Source: Hemibagrus wyckioides
Lineage: Eukaryota; Chordata; Actinopteri; Siluriformes; Bagridae
NCBI RefSeq assembly: GCF_019097595.1
Contig: NC_080714.1
Span: 21,377,259-21,441,258 of the forward strand
Length of the DNA stretch: 64,000 nt
Direction: 5' to 3'
The translations under genes and the position numbers were made by a program. The number at the start of each line of letters is the position of its first letter. Within the stretch, counting starts at the first letter, position 1. Of this stretch, positions 1-11,388 are shown piece by piece. Under the pieces are notes generated by a model that saw only the letters and a list, made by a program, of their open reading frames with translations, did no database searches and was not told the origin of the DNA.

Positions 1-1229
1 CTGATCTGATAGCATGCTACAGGCTATACACCACAACCGGAAGATTTGACGCTATGTCTTTTTCAACCGCTGAGCAGGTGATTAATGAGACATAAATGCA
101 TCAAAGTATATTGTGTCACATTACAAACAGGACTTTGAATGTGAATATGAAAGGTAGCTAGCAGTGGATTAATAAATGGACATTAAATGGATGGTAAGTA
201 TTATATCACAGAGCTGGTGAATTCTCTTTGATGATGATTATAATGAGATTTGTCAGGTTTTCCACCATGAGTAAGTCCGAAGCTCTTCATGACAGAGGAC
301 TTTGAACTTTCTTGTTTAAATAAATAAATAAATAAGCAAAGGGGTAGTAAGGAAAGTCGCTGGTGCATTAATAAGTTATAATAACTAAATTTCAGATTTT
401 GTCTAAACATCTCCATAAATGCTAACAATCTATGCCAAGTCAAAGAGATGTAAAGGCAGCAGATGCAGGTGTAGACTTTTTTTGTGGAAACTTTAAAAAG
501 AACAAACAAATAGTAAATGCAAAGCAAATCACCATATCATACAGGCTATGACCAAGAGACAACACCAAGAAAAGCTAAGGTTGACAGGAACTAGGACTTA
601 GGACTTAAACAAAGGCTGATTAGAGGAAACACAGAGCAGGAGTGGTCATGTGACATGCAGGAGCTGATGCTGTAATGTTGTCCAGCGATTATTTGGCTTT
701 ACGCTGACGTGTCTTTTTTGTAATATGTTGAAATTACATTTTTAATTTAAAAAAATAAAAAAATGCACCCCAAAAGAGGTTAAGAGGTTAAGAGGTTACT
801 TTCTGTCACATCACACCCTGTCAAGTTACTCAGAGAAAATGCTCAGAGAACCAGTTAGTATTGTGCAATGAACTTCATATATCACTTCTTGGGGCCATAA
901 CAAAGAATTTAGATGATAAAAGATAGATTTTTTTTTGGTACAATAGAAGTTATATTTTGATATGTAAGAAAACCAAGCAAACAAGATCTTAAAAAATGAT
1001 TCTGGCTATGCATGTTGAGTTGAATTTATATTATAAACCGTGAACATGAAGTATAGTGGGTGTGCAGGAGTACTGATAACAGGTAATGCAGTGCAAATCA
1101 GCCATTATGGTGCAATATAACTCCAAATCCGGAGAAGTTGATGGCAGTTATGATTAATGGTCGTATGATTAAAGAATTCAGGTACATAGTATCAAGCTGT
1201 GTCTTGCTCAAGTCTCAAAGTGTTTTACT
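1..1229. other. Unassigned AT-rich sequence
   Basis: No gene, RNA or repeat was recognised. It has only a short TAAA run (near 318) and an AGAGGTTA triplication (774-797). Confidence 0.5.
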
Positions 1230-1306
<77 letters not shown>

Positions 1307-1353
1307 CATCCATCCATCCATCCATCCATCCATCCCTCCCTCCATCTATCTAT
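1230..1353 (+). repeat. (TATC)n-(CATC)n compound microsatellite
   Basis: Roughly 19 TATC units change to 7 CATC units, then CCTC and ATCT. This looks like a base substitution spread by slippage. Confidence 0.95.
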
Positions 1354-2867
1354 GGACTCTGTTTCTCACTGCAGCCTACAAGCATAGCCTCACTGGATGC
1401 TCAGCCTTTGACTGTTTGCACCTTTTGTTTTATTGTTTCTTTATGATGTATTTATTCACTGCCTGCCTATATTTATAGTGTTTTTCCTAAACAAGACTTA
1501 GTCTAGTCTGTCCTACCCTTATTGCTCATTGTATTGACCATTGTCTGGTTCTGACCTGTCTTTTGCCTGGCTCTGTTTTCTAGATTGTGTTTGAACTGTG
1601 TTAAAAACTCACCTGCATTTGCATCCACACCTTTTTCAAAATATCATAATCTGCTGATAAAATATCACAAGCTGTGCAGTTCGAATGAAACTAATACTGT
1701 AGTCGGTGTGGAAACATGCTTTTTTAAATGAATTTTCTTTACAAGTTGTTTATATTCTGTTTGAATGTAAAGATTTCATCAATGATCCCCTGAAAAGCTA
1801 CATTCTGTCAATAGCCTTGAACAAAACAGTGGCTTCTTTTTTAAACCATCAATTTCATTTTGTCTAAGAAGAGCATCAGAGAATGTTTCTCATTAAATCA
1901 CCTCAGGAGTGGCTCTCTGGCTGAGCCAGATGAGACCTGGTGTAATTAAGCCCAATGGTTGTTAGTGGCTGGGTAAGACAAAAGTGACATCTCACAGCAG
2001 AGCTTGGCAGGGAGTTGTGCAAGACACATGAAACTGAGAGAAATATTTCAGGTTTCTTGGTAAGCACGGTTCAGACGTTTCAGTGTGCAGCACATATAGA
2101 TCGAAATGTTATGGGTGATGTATAGAGTATAATGGGCTGTATTCAGAATCAGTGAATTATCTAAACAATTTGAGTCGAAACGTTATTTCATTAAAACACA
2201 GTCTGAAAATGTAAGTAAATAAAGCAAATGTTGTCATTCAGATTATGCAAATTACCAAGTTGACAGATTTTTAAAAACAAGAGAAATTGTGAAAAATACA
2301 AAAAGACTAATATGATTTTATGTTAAAGACAAAATGATACAAATGGCAAATATGACAATAGTCAATGGAAAATATTGTTTCATTTTAATAATGAGGCTTC
2401 TTTATTCAGCAGCTTATAAAATAGCACTTGATCCATCGCAACCTATTCTTTTAGATTTTCTGAACATCTCTCAAGCTGTTGTCACATCTGTATACTGTTT
2501 TGCAAAGTTTTGCTATTAAATCCTCACTAGAGGCACTTAAATCTTACATACAGCTGTTTCTTTTTGCTAGGTGTATAAATGGATGGCATGTTCAGATATA
2601 CTGGAAATCTCTCAAGGACACCCTCAAAAATTTTAAAATTAGTCACCAAGACTTTTTGCTTTAAGCAAATTTGCAATAGAATCCATCAGACAAGCAATAG
2701 CAAGCATACAAGGCAAAATCTGTGTATAGCTATACATTTTTAACACATTTATAGTGGTTTTGAATGTGTGATACATTTGAAAGTCAGGAATGCAATAACA
2801 TAAAGACAATAATGTATGGGAAGTCATGGGAGGATCAGTTTTATCTTCATAGCATCTCTTACTTAAT
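1354..2867. other. Unassigned; one conserved-element-like block
   Basis: Mostly AT-rich unique sequence. The stretch 1885-2055 is of higher complexity and GC (TCACCTCAGGAGTGGCTCTC...) and could be a regulatory block, but nothing identifies it. Confidence 0.3.
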
Positions 2868-3068
2868 ACATTTATACTTCTGGCATTTGGCAGACACCTT
2901 TATCCAGAGCAACTTATATTTATCTCATTTTATACAACTGAGCAATTGAGGGTTAAGGGCCTTGCTCATGGGCCCAGCAGTGGCAGCTTGGTGGACCTAG
3001 GATTCAAACCTTCAAACCAACCTTCCAATCAGGAGTCCAACACCTTAACCACTTAGCAACCACATCCT
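2868..3068 (-). repeat. tRNA-headed SINE, minus strand
   Basis: In reverse complement the element starts GGATGTGGTTGCTAAGTGGTTAAGG (a pol III A box, TGGTTGCTAAGTGG). It has a B box GGTTTGAATCC, one base from consensus GGTTCGAATCC. It continues CACCAAGCTGCCACTGCTGGGCCCATGAGCAAGGCCCTTAACCCTC. Copies at 15527, 33846 and 35480 share this body. The 3' end is CTGGATAAAGGTGTCTGCCAAATGCC. Confidence 0.8.
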
Positions 3069-3530
3069 GTAAAATCTTGCTGTAAAATTCTGTTAGACAG
3101 ATATTCAACACCATAACAAGCCACTACTTGTGTAGAAATAAAAACCCAAGCCATGTCAATAACTCCCATTTCAACGCTTTGCCCCGAAGACTACTGCAAC
3201 GTGCTTTATGATGGAACAAGAGCAAAACAGAAACGAGACAAATGAAACAGACAAGCTTTACAACGGCACTCTCATATCTGTTGTTTGTCTTTTCACTTCC
3301 TTTAAATCAAATTAATCCGAGCAAATCCTTTCTGACTGACACACCAACATTTGGTCTTATTTTAAAATAATATCCCACTGAGCCACAAATGCAATTTTCA
3401 GCTGATAGAGAGCACTCAAGGGCTGGATGTGGGAAAACATAGCTGGAGGGCCCAGCAGGGACCCAGAGTGTGTGTCTATACATTTATCAGCTGAGGCTTG
3501 TGTATGGCTCCTAAAGGAGGCATGGCACAG

Positions 3531-3555
3531 GAGGGGGGGGGGGGCGGGGGGGGGT
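3531..3555 (+). repeat. G-tract (22 G broken by one C)
   Basis: GAGGGGGGGGGGGGCGGGGGGGGGG-type run. It contains enough G runs to fold as a G-quadruplex. It is 80 bp from the (GAAA)n array. Confidence 0.85.
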
Positions 3556-3634
3556 TCCAAGTAAATGGAAGGAACTTGTGAGAAACCAAAAAATATCAGA
3601 ATCAATATAGTTTACAATTTAGCAGATATGGAGT

Positions 3635-3738
<104 letters not shown>

Positions 3739-4175
3739 TGCCATTGTAAAGAACATAAAGTATTTATCTGCAAATGGATGAAGTTCATTGGACTCATTAC
3801 TTATAAATTATCTCAGATTCACACATCCATCCAAAGCTTTTCTCTTATGTACTGGGAATTACTAATGAAGAGAGAGGCTGCTGCACCAAATCCTGGCCTC
3901 ACTTAATGTTAAGCCAGTAGCTGTGGCTACAGTAATGGCAATGTGCACACAACTTTGTCTATTAAAGTGCCATTTTCTCTCCACTGTTGTTATTCCAAAA
4001 CAGTGGGTGCATGCCACTGGAGCACATAAACTCCAAAAAAATGAATTCAAGGCAACTTAAATGTTTGGTTGATTTTAGTTCAAGAGGATAGTGCTTGAAG
4101 ACTAAGTGTTTATACCAATTATACACTAATTGAACAAAAAACAAATGCAAAATAAATGTAATAAGAATAGTGCTC

Positions 4176-4612
4176 TACAGTCCCTTGCATAAGAGTATGA
4201 TACTCATGAAATATCATTTAGAGTTTGCAAAAAGTCCTGATGGAGCCTCAGTGGGCATATGGAAAGTGATTCTCTGGTGTAGCAAGACCAAAATGAAACT
4301 TTTTAGGTCTTGTCACAAAGCTTTACATTTGGAAACGCATCACTTCTCATCAACCTGGGAACACTGTCCCCACAATGAAGCATGGCGGTAGGTGGTAGTT
4401 GAGCGTTACTCATCATCTTGGTTGCTTCTCTGAACAGTCCCTGACATTCACTGACTCACTGACATTTGTTGGATGGCCTCTAGAGTCTAGGCAGAGTTGC
4501 AGAGTGTCGTGCCATATTCTTTCCATTTTTAATAATGGATGTAATGGTGCCTCATGGGATGTTCAAAATGTTGAAAAGGTTTAGGGGGGTTGAGTACTGC
4601 ATGTGCTAGTGC
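4176..4612 (+). mobile_element. Decayed Tc1-like relic
   Basis: The left edge, TACAGTCCCTTGCATAAGAGTATGA, resembles the TACAGTGCCTTGCATAAGTATTCA-type end of a fish Tc1 family. The right part, GGGGGGTTGAGTACTGCATGTGCTAGTGCTC, resembles its inverse. Between them the plus strand reads KVILWCSKTKMKLFRS...EHCPHNEAWR, a corrupted form of the LWSDETKIELFG...TIPTVKHGG stretch of Tc1 transposases. It has lost most of the gene. Confidence 0.6.
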
Positions 4613-4770
4613 TCAAAAGTGCTACTCAAACTATAACAAAGTAGTTAAACCACTTTAGTTCAGAGGATAATGAGAGTATTTGTCTTATTTAAGGCAAGAA
4701 TATATAGCCATTGATCACCAGCGCAGAATAAATAAAAAACGTACAAAGCCCTGGCTATTACACAGAACCA

Positions 4771-4830
4771 GATAGATGTGGTAGCTCAGTGGTAGCTCAT
4801 TGGTCCTGCACTAAAAATAATGACCTTAAA
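4771..4830 (+). repeat. Possible SINE head fragment
   Basis: GATGTGGTAGCTCAGTGGTAGCTCATTGGTCCTGCAC resembles the A-box head of the SINE at 35480 with a short internal duplication (GTAGCTCAGTG/GTAGCTCATTG). No B box follows. Confidence 0.35.
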
Positions 4831-5744
4831 ATCCATTTTCACAATGAGTCAATTTCACAATGAGTAAGATTCAGGTCCACCATCACTCCCATTTGGAGTG
4901 ATTTTTTTTTTTTTAACAGAGTCACAATATCCCACATTGTTTTGAGACTCATATCTCATATGTGGGAATTATTGTAGATCAGGTTGTTGTGTTAGTCAGT
5001 AAATGAAAAAGAATAATGTTACTAAAGTTGTATTAGTGTAAATGATGTTCTTAACTAGAGTAGGACAATCTAGAGATTTGAAATAAGAAAAATTAGATGT
5101 CATCTGATTGGGCTATCTAAATCTTGGGGATATAGGAGGTCAAGGTCATGACTTCTGGTGTTCATTAAAAACAGTGCAGTAGATAAAAAAATGGTAGGGA
5201 GTACTCAGAAACTTGAGGGTGGGACAGGGTCAGGTCATCAGCAAACAGGCATAGCCTCGGCAATACTAAAATAAGAAGTAGTCTGTGAAAAAATTAAATC
5301 AACAAAGGCTCAGCCTCATCACAGGGGCAGTGCCAGGGTTAGAGATCACAAAGTAACACAGAGAGTCTGGGTTATTTAAATGGGTAGTGTGATTCCAAAC
5401 CGTTGAGCTCCTTTAGTAATCAGATGACTTTCACTGGGGATGGGACCTTGACTGAGGTGCAGGGTGAGAACTGTAGAGTGACTGCATATAAATATAAATG
5501 AGTGGCAATAGTCTATATAGTTAGAAGTATCTTCACCATACATCACTCTCTAACAACTGTTCTAGTGCCAATTGTCCTCAAGGCAACAAAAGTTAAACCT
5601 TGAAAAAAACTTATAATAGATTCCTTTTTTGCAGTGCTGTTCAGTGTCAACTGTATCTATCATACCAAGAGCCAACTCCATGATCCTAAACAATCAGGTT
5701 TCAAAGTGGCATAATCCACAGAAACTGCCTTTTTGGATTTAGTA

Positions 5745-6440
5745 AGAAGCTTAACAGTGCTAGATGAGTTTAACAGTCAATGGTTCACGTTCTTCTTGAC
5801 CTTTCAGCAGCCTTCAACACTGTCAATCACAAGATTCCCCTGTCTATTCTCATGAGTCTTGGAACTTGAGGCACAGCATGGCAGTGGTTTGTTCCTTATC
5901 TGGATGGACATATCAGATGACATACAGGAGATCCACTTTTGTTATATGTAGTCTCTCCACTTGTGTCTCACTAAGCTCAGGTCATGAAACTTTTCTGTTC
6001 TCCCTTAATACCCCTTTCTTTGTGCATTCATATCCTCACAAGGGTTTCTATACCAATGCTATGCTGACACCAAATTGCCACATCATCTCGTGTTTCTGCA
6101 CAATTTGTAGTCTATCTGGAATATAATTGTGGACGGCCACTCATTATCTGAAAGACTGCATGGACTGTATATCATTGAAAATGCATCCACTTGATCACAC
6201 CATCTGATAATAAATGCGACCTTTAGGTAGTTTTGAACAATCAGCGACCTTTCTCTCTTCATATTGCTAGACTGACTGACTATTGTATAGATTTGTCTTT
6301 TACATCAGGAGGATCCAGCCATTTTAATCTGCTGGAGCCAATTAGGTGCGTGTTTAAAACATTTTCATCTGAAGCTTTGACTACTGGATCTCACTCCAGA
6401 AAGATCTTCTGCTGCATGCAATGCAACCATGCAACATCAA
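5745..6440 (+). pseudogene. L2-like LINE reverse transcriptase relic
   Basis: This is a decayed non-LTR retrotransposon ORF2 fragment. At 5789 onward the plus strand reads VLLDLSAAFNTVNHKIPLSIL, the reverse-transcriptase motif A (usually DLSAAFDTVNH); the second conserved Asp has become Asn. About 260 bp on, near 6057-6075, it reads CYADTKL where the catalytic box is normally CYADDTQL, so one catalytic Asp codon is lost. Between them lie remnants of the WFASYLDGR-type segment, and downstream a stretch resembling the region after the palm (SCRFLLYNIRRIRPF-like). Stops and frameshifts break every frame. Clade assignment to L2 is from remembered family patterns. Confidence 0.75.
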
Positions 6441-6589
6441 TCAAGTTGCACTGAAATCAAATGGTCCAATTTTCAGATCTTGTGCAATAGCACAGCCTGC
6501 ATTCAATAACTCTATTGCTTCATCCCTCCTGCTGGCTTCTACTACCATTGTCAGATTTGTTGACTGTTGTTTTGTCTGCCTGATCCTGA

Positions 6590-7440
6590 TGATAATGAGA
6601 AGGCCTGCAGGAGATTGAAAGCCTGAAGAACTGGTGCCAGGATAACAACCTCCTCCTGAATGTCAACATCTTTACCACCTTAGATGCTTGAGGGGCTATA
6701 AACTGCCCTCTAAAGTGCTAAGGAACTTTTATTCCTGCACCACCGAGGGCATCCTGATGGGAAGCATCAAATCCTGGTTTGGGAACCCCACCAAGTAGGA
6801 TTGGAAATCTCTCCAGAAGGTGCTGTGATCAGTTGCACACCATCTAAGCTGTGCTCCCTGACCTGCAGTCTGTCTACAGCAAGCAGTGCTGGACCAAGGC
6901 CAGGAGGATAAAAGAGGACCTCAGCCACCCTAACAATGGACTCTTCTCTATGTTGCAGTCGAGGAAGTTCTTTCACTCTCTAATGGCCAACACAGAGAGA
7001 ATGAGGAGAAGCTTCTTCTTACAGATCACTCAGACCCTCAATACCTAGGACTATCTATTTATACATGCACCTATAAATACATACCTTGAACTTCTTTCCA
7101 CAACACCCACACACAACATTCCTGCCAATGCATTGTATAAATAAATATTCATTACATTGTTAGCTTTCTTCACTACAACTAACAATTTGATATTGCACAG
7201 TATTATATTGCACATTCAAACAACTGCAGATATCTGCAGTTTATACCACAAAGACATATTTCATATTCATTTTTGCAGGCTGTCTGTCTTTTATATTTAT
7301 ATGTTTATATTTTTCTTTTTCTATTTCTATTTAAATAAATTCTGTTTTATGTCACCAGACAGTTGTACAAGGCATTACTTTGCATGTTGTACTGTGTATG
7401 CCTGGGTATGACCAATAAAATTTGTTGATTCGTTGATTGG
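6590..7440 (+). pseudogene. Rex1/CR1-like LINE 3' end relic
   Basis: This is the C-terminal end of a second non-LTR retrotransposon plus its 3' untranslated region. From 6729 the frame reads FYSCTTEGILMGSIKSWFGN, and from 6851 in another frame LPDLQSVYSKQCWTKARRIKEDLSHPNNGLFSML...RRSFFLQITQTLN. Both match the conserved tail of Rex1/CR1-type ORF2 proteins (FYRCTIESIL..., LPALQDIY...). The 3' part is AT-rich and ends ATGACCAATAAAATTTGTTGATTCGTTGATTGGTTGG, the short tandem tail typical of such elements. Several frameshifts and stops show it is dead. Confidence 0.75.
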
Positions 7441-7710
7441 TTGGTTGGCTCAAGATACAAATGAAGACCTGCATCAAAACTTTTCTCTGTGCTGGAACTC
7501 AAGTGGTGGAGTTACAGCTGAAGACTGAACAGCAACCTCTTCTCAAACAACCACTTAAATGAGCATTAATATTTAAAAACAAATCTCCACTTGCATGCTT
7601 TCTTGTTGCCTTAACTTTTTTTTTCTAACAGGGTTTAGTTTGATGGTATTCTTAGACCCTGACCTATTGATTTGGCACAAGAGATAAGTTCTTTGACGTA
7701 CACTACAAAG

Positions 7711-7765
7711 CACTTATGCAAGTCGCTCCTGGTAAAGGCCTCTGTTAAATGCTATAAATGTAAAT
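7711..7765 (+). repeat. SINE tail fragment
   Basis: CAAAGCACTTATGCAAGTCGCTCCTGGTAAAGGCCTCTGTTAAATGCTATAAATGTAAATG resembles the 3' tail of the first SINE family (GATAAGGGCGTCTGCTAAATGC type). No head is present. Confidence 0.55.
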
Positions 7766-8202
7766 GGTTCCGATTCAAAGCATAAATATTCAAGTCCAGC
7801 TACTCTTTTCATTTAAACACAGACTTGCTGCTAGCAGCATGCATAGGCCAGCTTTGTCCAGCTCTTAATACTGAAGACATGCCAGAAATTCTAAACTTTC
7901 TCTAAAGAAGTTACACTTACATACTTTTTTTCCTTCTGAGTACAGCCTTTCATTCTTAATAGATGCCCGACAGGTGAGAAGGGGAAGAAATGTGGCTATT
8001 GTGTTAAAGTGGATGCAATCGTGGCAGAACTGTGAGTGTAAATATAGACCCATATTTTTGAAAGCACAGCTACAGTGCATGTTGACATCATATTGTCGTC
8101 AGAGTTTTTTTGTCAGTTCTTTTATACATTTTTCAACCTGTTTTTCTTCTCCTTGGAAAGAAAATGTTTATTTATTCTTTCAGGGCTATTTCTATTTGTG
8201 GT

Positions 8203-8298
8203 TTCTCTTCTCTTCTCTTCTCTTCTCTTCTCTTCTCTTCTCTTCTCTTCTCTTCTCTTCTCTTCTCTTTGCTTCTCTTCTGTATCTCTTCTCTTCTT
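8203..8298 (+). repeat. (TTCTC)n pentanucleotide array
   Basis: About 16 units with a TTTGC interruption near 8270. It lies 150 bp upstream of Tc1 copy 1. Confidence 0.95.
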
Positions 8299-8447
8299 AT
8301 TTCAAAAGTGAAATAAATGTATATTGTTTTAATTTGCAATTATATAACATGTCATTTATAATAGGACGACAGATGTTTATTATATTTGGAGAATTAATTT
8401 GCGTCCAGGTCCAATCATCATTCATTTCACTTTTTCCTCTCAATATA

Positions 8448-9695
8448 CACTATATTGCCAAAAGTATTCGCTCACCCATCCAAATAATCAGAATCAGGTG
8501 TTCCAATCACTTCCATGGCCACAGGTGTATAAAATCAAGCACCTAGGCATGCAGACTGTTTTTACAAACATTTGTGAAAGAATGGGTCGCTCTCAGGAGC
8601 TCAGTGAATTCCAGCGTGGAACTGTGATAGGATGCCACCTGTGCAACAAATCCAGTCGTGAAATTTCCTCGCTCCTAAATATTCCACAGTCAACTGTCAG
8701 CTGTATTATAAGAACGTGGAAGTGTTTGGGAACGACAGCAACTCAGCCACGAAGTGGTAGGCCACGTAAACTGACGGAGCGGGGTCAGCGGATGCTGAGG
8801 CACATAGTGCGAAGAGGTCGCCAACTTTCTGCAGAGTCAATCGCTACAGACCTCCAAACTTCATGTGGCCTTCAGATTAGCTCAAGAACAGTGCGCAGAG
8901 AGCTTCATGGAATGGGTTTCCATGGCCGAGCAGCTGCATCCAAGCCATACATCACCAAGTGTAATGCAAAGCGTCGGATGCAGTGGTGTAAAGCACGCCA
9001 CCACTGGACTCTAGAGCAGTGGAGACGCGTTCTCTGGAGTGACGAATCGCGCTTCACCATCTGGCAATCTGATGGACGAGTCTGGGTTTGGCGGTTGCCA
9101 GGAGAACGGTACTTGTCTGACTGCATTGTGCCAAGTGTAAAGTTTGGTGGAGGGGGGATTATGGTGTGGGGTTGTTTTTCAGGAGCTGGGCTTGGCCCCT
9201 TAGTTCCAGTGAAAGGAACTCTGAATGCTTCAGCATACCAAGACATTTTGGACAATTCCATGCTCCCAACTTTGTGGGAACAGTTTGGAGCTGGCCCCTT
9301 CCTCTTCCAACATGACTGTGCACCAGTGCACAAAGCAAGGTCCATAAAGACATGGATGACAGAGTCTGGTGTGGATGAACTTGACTGGCCTGCACAGAGT
9401 CCTGACCTCAACCCGATAGAACACCTTTGGGATGAATTAGAGCAGAGACTGAGAGCCAGGCCTTCTCATCCAACATCAGTGTGTGACCTCACAAATGCGC
9501 TTCTGGAAGAATGGTCAAAAATTTCCATAAACACACTCCTAAACCTTGTGGACAGCCTTCCCAGAAGAGTTGAAGCTGTTATAGCTGCAAAGGGTGGACC
9601 GACGTCATATTGAACCCTATGGATTAGGAATGGGATGTCACTTAAGTTCATATGCGAGTCAAGGCAGCTGAGCGAATACTTTTGGCAATATAGTG
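8448..9695 (+). mobile_element. Tc1-like DNA transposon, copy 1, structurally complete
   Basis: This 1248-bp element is bounded by inverted repeats beginning CACTATATTGCCAAAAGTAT. The first 27 bases match exactly at both ends; base 28 differs in the right repeat, whereas copies 2 and 3 match over 29. It sits between TA dinucleotides (8446-8447 and 9696-9697), the target duplication expected of Tc1/mariner elements. One transposase gene fills most of the interior. Copies 2 and 3 in this window are close relatives in the opposite orientation. The repeats are short, unlike the roughly 200-bp IR/DR ends of Sleeping Beauty-type elements. With ends and reading frame intact it could be autonomous, but activity cannot be judged from sequence. 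Confidence 0.95.
8582..9613 (+). CDS. Tc1-like DD34E transposase, intact (343 aa)
   Basis: The protein would cut the element out and reinsert it at TA sites, acting in the nucleus on the terminal repeats. The start chosen is the ATG in AGAATGG, giving [10 protein letters not shown]; it has A at -3 and G at +4 and matches the usual Tc1 start. An upstream in-frame ATG at 8549 would add 11 residues. Residues 1-110 are the paired-like helix-turn-helix DNA-binding region, with the AT-hook-like linker GRPRK at 59-63. The catalytic triad is D154 (LWSDESRF), D245 (FQHDCAPVH) and E280 (NPIEHLW), with exactly 34 residues between the last two. A glycine-rich box lies at 189-192. Length is normal for Tc1 (about 340 aa). 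Relative to the other two copies it carries R74H, R140H, S159T, R288Q, R296H and P315S; none touches the triad. Confidence 0.95.
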   Translation: MGRSQELSEFQRGTVIGCHLCNKSSREISSLLNIPQSTVSCIIRTWKCLGTTATQPRSGRPRKLTERGQRMLRHIVRRGRQLSAESIATDLQTSCGLQISSRTVRRELHGMGFHGRAAASKPYITKCNAKRRMQWCKARHHWTLEQWRRVLWSDESRFTIWQSDGRVWVWRLPGERYLSDCIVPSVKFGGGGIMVWGCFSGAGLGPLVPVKGTLNASAYQDILDNSMLPTLWEQFGAGPFLFQHDCAPVHKARSIKTWMTESGVDELDWPAQSPDLNPIEHLWDELEQRLRARPSHPTSVCDLTNALLEEWSKISINTLLNLVDSLPRRVEAVIAAKGGPTSY

Positions 9696-9904
9696 TATAT
9701 GTTAATAATTTGTTGTTTTGTATTACCAGAAGAAAACAAAAAAATTGTTAAATTATTTGTTCTAGCAATTTTTAACTTTTGATAAGAGGCTGAAAAATAA
9801 TTTTTTTCTTTGCACATGTTCAGCATTGAATTTCTTTGTCATGTCACACTCCACAGTGGTGATTAATGGCTCATATCAAAGCAGACACTCAGGGGTTTAA
9901 GAAT

Positions 9905-10000
9905 TTTTACTTTATCTTCAAAGTAAATGGTGATCTCAAACCCATTTCTGCTCTCTGAGGTGCCCTAAGTGCTTGTTCATAAGAATCTAAAATTTCAAGG
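9905..10000 (+). repeat. Dispersed repeat family B, copy 1
   Basis: TTATCTTCAAAGTAAATGGTGATCTCAAACCCATTTCTGCTCTCTGAGGTGCCCTAAGTGCTTGTTCATAAGAATCTAAAATTT is found inverted at 57822-57902 with about 80% identity by eye. Confidence 0.6.
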
Positions 10001-10059
10001 CATGTACTGATTAAAAGAGTTAAAATCTGTTTATGTGGGGCATCTGCTATACAAGTCTC

Positions 10060-10185
10060 TAAGTTAATATAAAGCTAATAATGGATCAAAAAGAACACAT
10101 TAATATAAAGCTTGCAGGCAGAAATACTGTAAAACCTGCTGTAATGGAAAATTCAACACTTTCTGACCAATCAGAATCTAGTGTT
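10060..10185 (-). repeat. Dispersed repeat family A (MITE-like), copy 1
   Basis: Its reverse complement, GATTCTGATTGGTCAGAAAGTGTTGAATTTTCCATTACAGCAGG...GCTTTATATTAATGTG, matches the other two copies. A possible fourth fragment is at 57540-57600 (AGTAACAACTCATTCATGTGG). Confidence 0.5.
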
Positions 10186-10612
10186 CATCAGTGCTATACA
10201 ATATGTGCTGTATGAACCACATTATAAAGAGATTTAAAATATAGGACTTAACTTAAGGGTAAAAAGAATGGTCTAGTCAATCAGTTACAGCTTCCAGCAA
10301 GTCTTTCTGTTTTGAAATGTTTTGTGTTACATGATGTGACTGATCTACATGCATGCTTTCAAAGATTAAACATCATATATGTGGCAAAATGTCCATTCGA
10401 TTCAGTGTTTTCAAGAACGCTAGAATGTATATTCCTTTAGGTATAGCAGCTATTAACACATAGTTCAATCTTCAATTTTAATTAAATTCTTATATAAGAA
10501 CACATTTTGTAGATCTCTCCTTACATTACTTGCAACCATGATAAGAGAATGTGACTTTATATTAAAAGTAGTCATTTTCTTCTAAAAACCTGATCAGACA
10601 TATGGAAAATGT

Positions 10613-11132
10613 TTATCCACAGAAATAAATTTGGTATTGTGACACCCACCCAAGCCGTTTTATTGAAAAAAAATATGTATGGTGGTTGAAAGCCACCAAC
10701 GTGGTGAAAACCCGACCAGGGTGAAGGTACATGGTGATGGAGGTCATGGTCGGTGCAGAAGAAGTGCGGGTGAAGCAGCAGGGCACTGAGACAGCGAGGC
10801 AGTCCCTAGGAGCATGGCTTAGCAGGTCATGGAGCTCTGTCTTTGTCAGCTTATTGAGTCTGGAACACATGCAGAAAAAAAAGAAAACAAGGCAAAGGAT
10901 TAGCTTCCACTATATGAAATCCCAAAAATGTACCTTCCCCTACTGCTGAACCTGGTTCCCTTCAAGATTCTTCTTTTGGAGGGTGAAGCATTAGAGAGCG
11001 CTCTTGATTGGTTCCTCAGGTTTTGGAGTGCTTTTGGCCGCCCTGCCTCACAGTCAAACTCAGCGGTGCTGTCCTTGGTGCTGAAATGCCGCTGAGTGGT
11101 TTTGTGTGACTTACATGCAGTGTTAACTACCA
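10613..11132 (-). CDS. Candidate two-exon gene fragment, not recognised
   Basis: On the minus strand an open segment (11132 down to 10934) ends GGGGAAG and is followed by GTACAT. A pyrimidine-rich stretch (CCTTGTTTTCTTTTTTTTCTGC...) then leads to TTCCAG at 10860, after which a second open segment begins (10859 downward). Removing this 74-nt GT-AG intron joins the two in one frame, reading ...RFSSRG-R-LNKLTKTELHDLLSH. An intron of this size is ordinary in teleosts. The second segment is GC-rich at third positions compared with its AT-rich surroundings. Upstream, an in-frame TAA sits at 11139-11137, with a weak CAG acceptor at 11135-11133. Downstream, the frame stays open past an AATAAA (near 10655) to a stop at 10613. 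I recognise no domain. It could be a partial gene, a pseudogene or chance; the opposite strand is also open in part. Confidence 0.25.
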
Positions 11133-11139
11133 CTGTTTA

Positions 11140-11349
11140 GCTTAGTCAATTAGGTTTCTGGGCAACCCAGAACATGCAACTCAGAAGCACACTTAAGGCT
11201 TTTACTATCCCAGTGGGTGAGCTAATGATTTTTTATTTCCATTTTTTCACCCCAGATGCTTGTGCACATAACTGACCTATCAAAAAGAACATTTATAATC
11301 CTCTCAGACGAAGCCATCTTTGTCAGTCACCAGTGATTTTTATAAAGAG

Positions 11350-11388
<39 letters not shown>

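Noticed and set aside
8399..8581. Upstream extension of the copy 1 transposase to an earlier ATG
   Set aside because: The extension reads through the terminal repeat and starts outside the element. The other copies have different residues there, so MGRSQ at 8582 is the real start.
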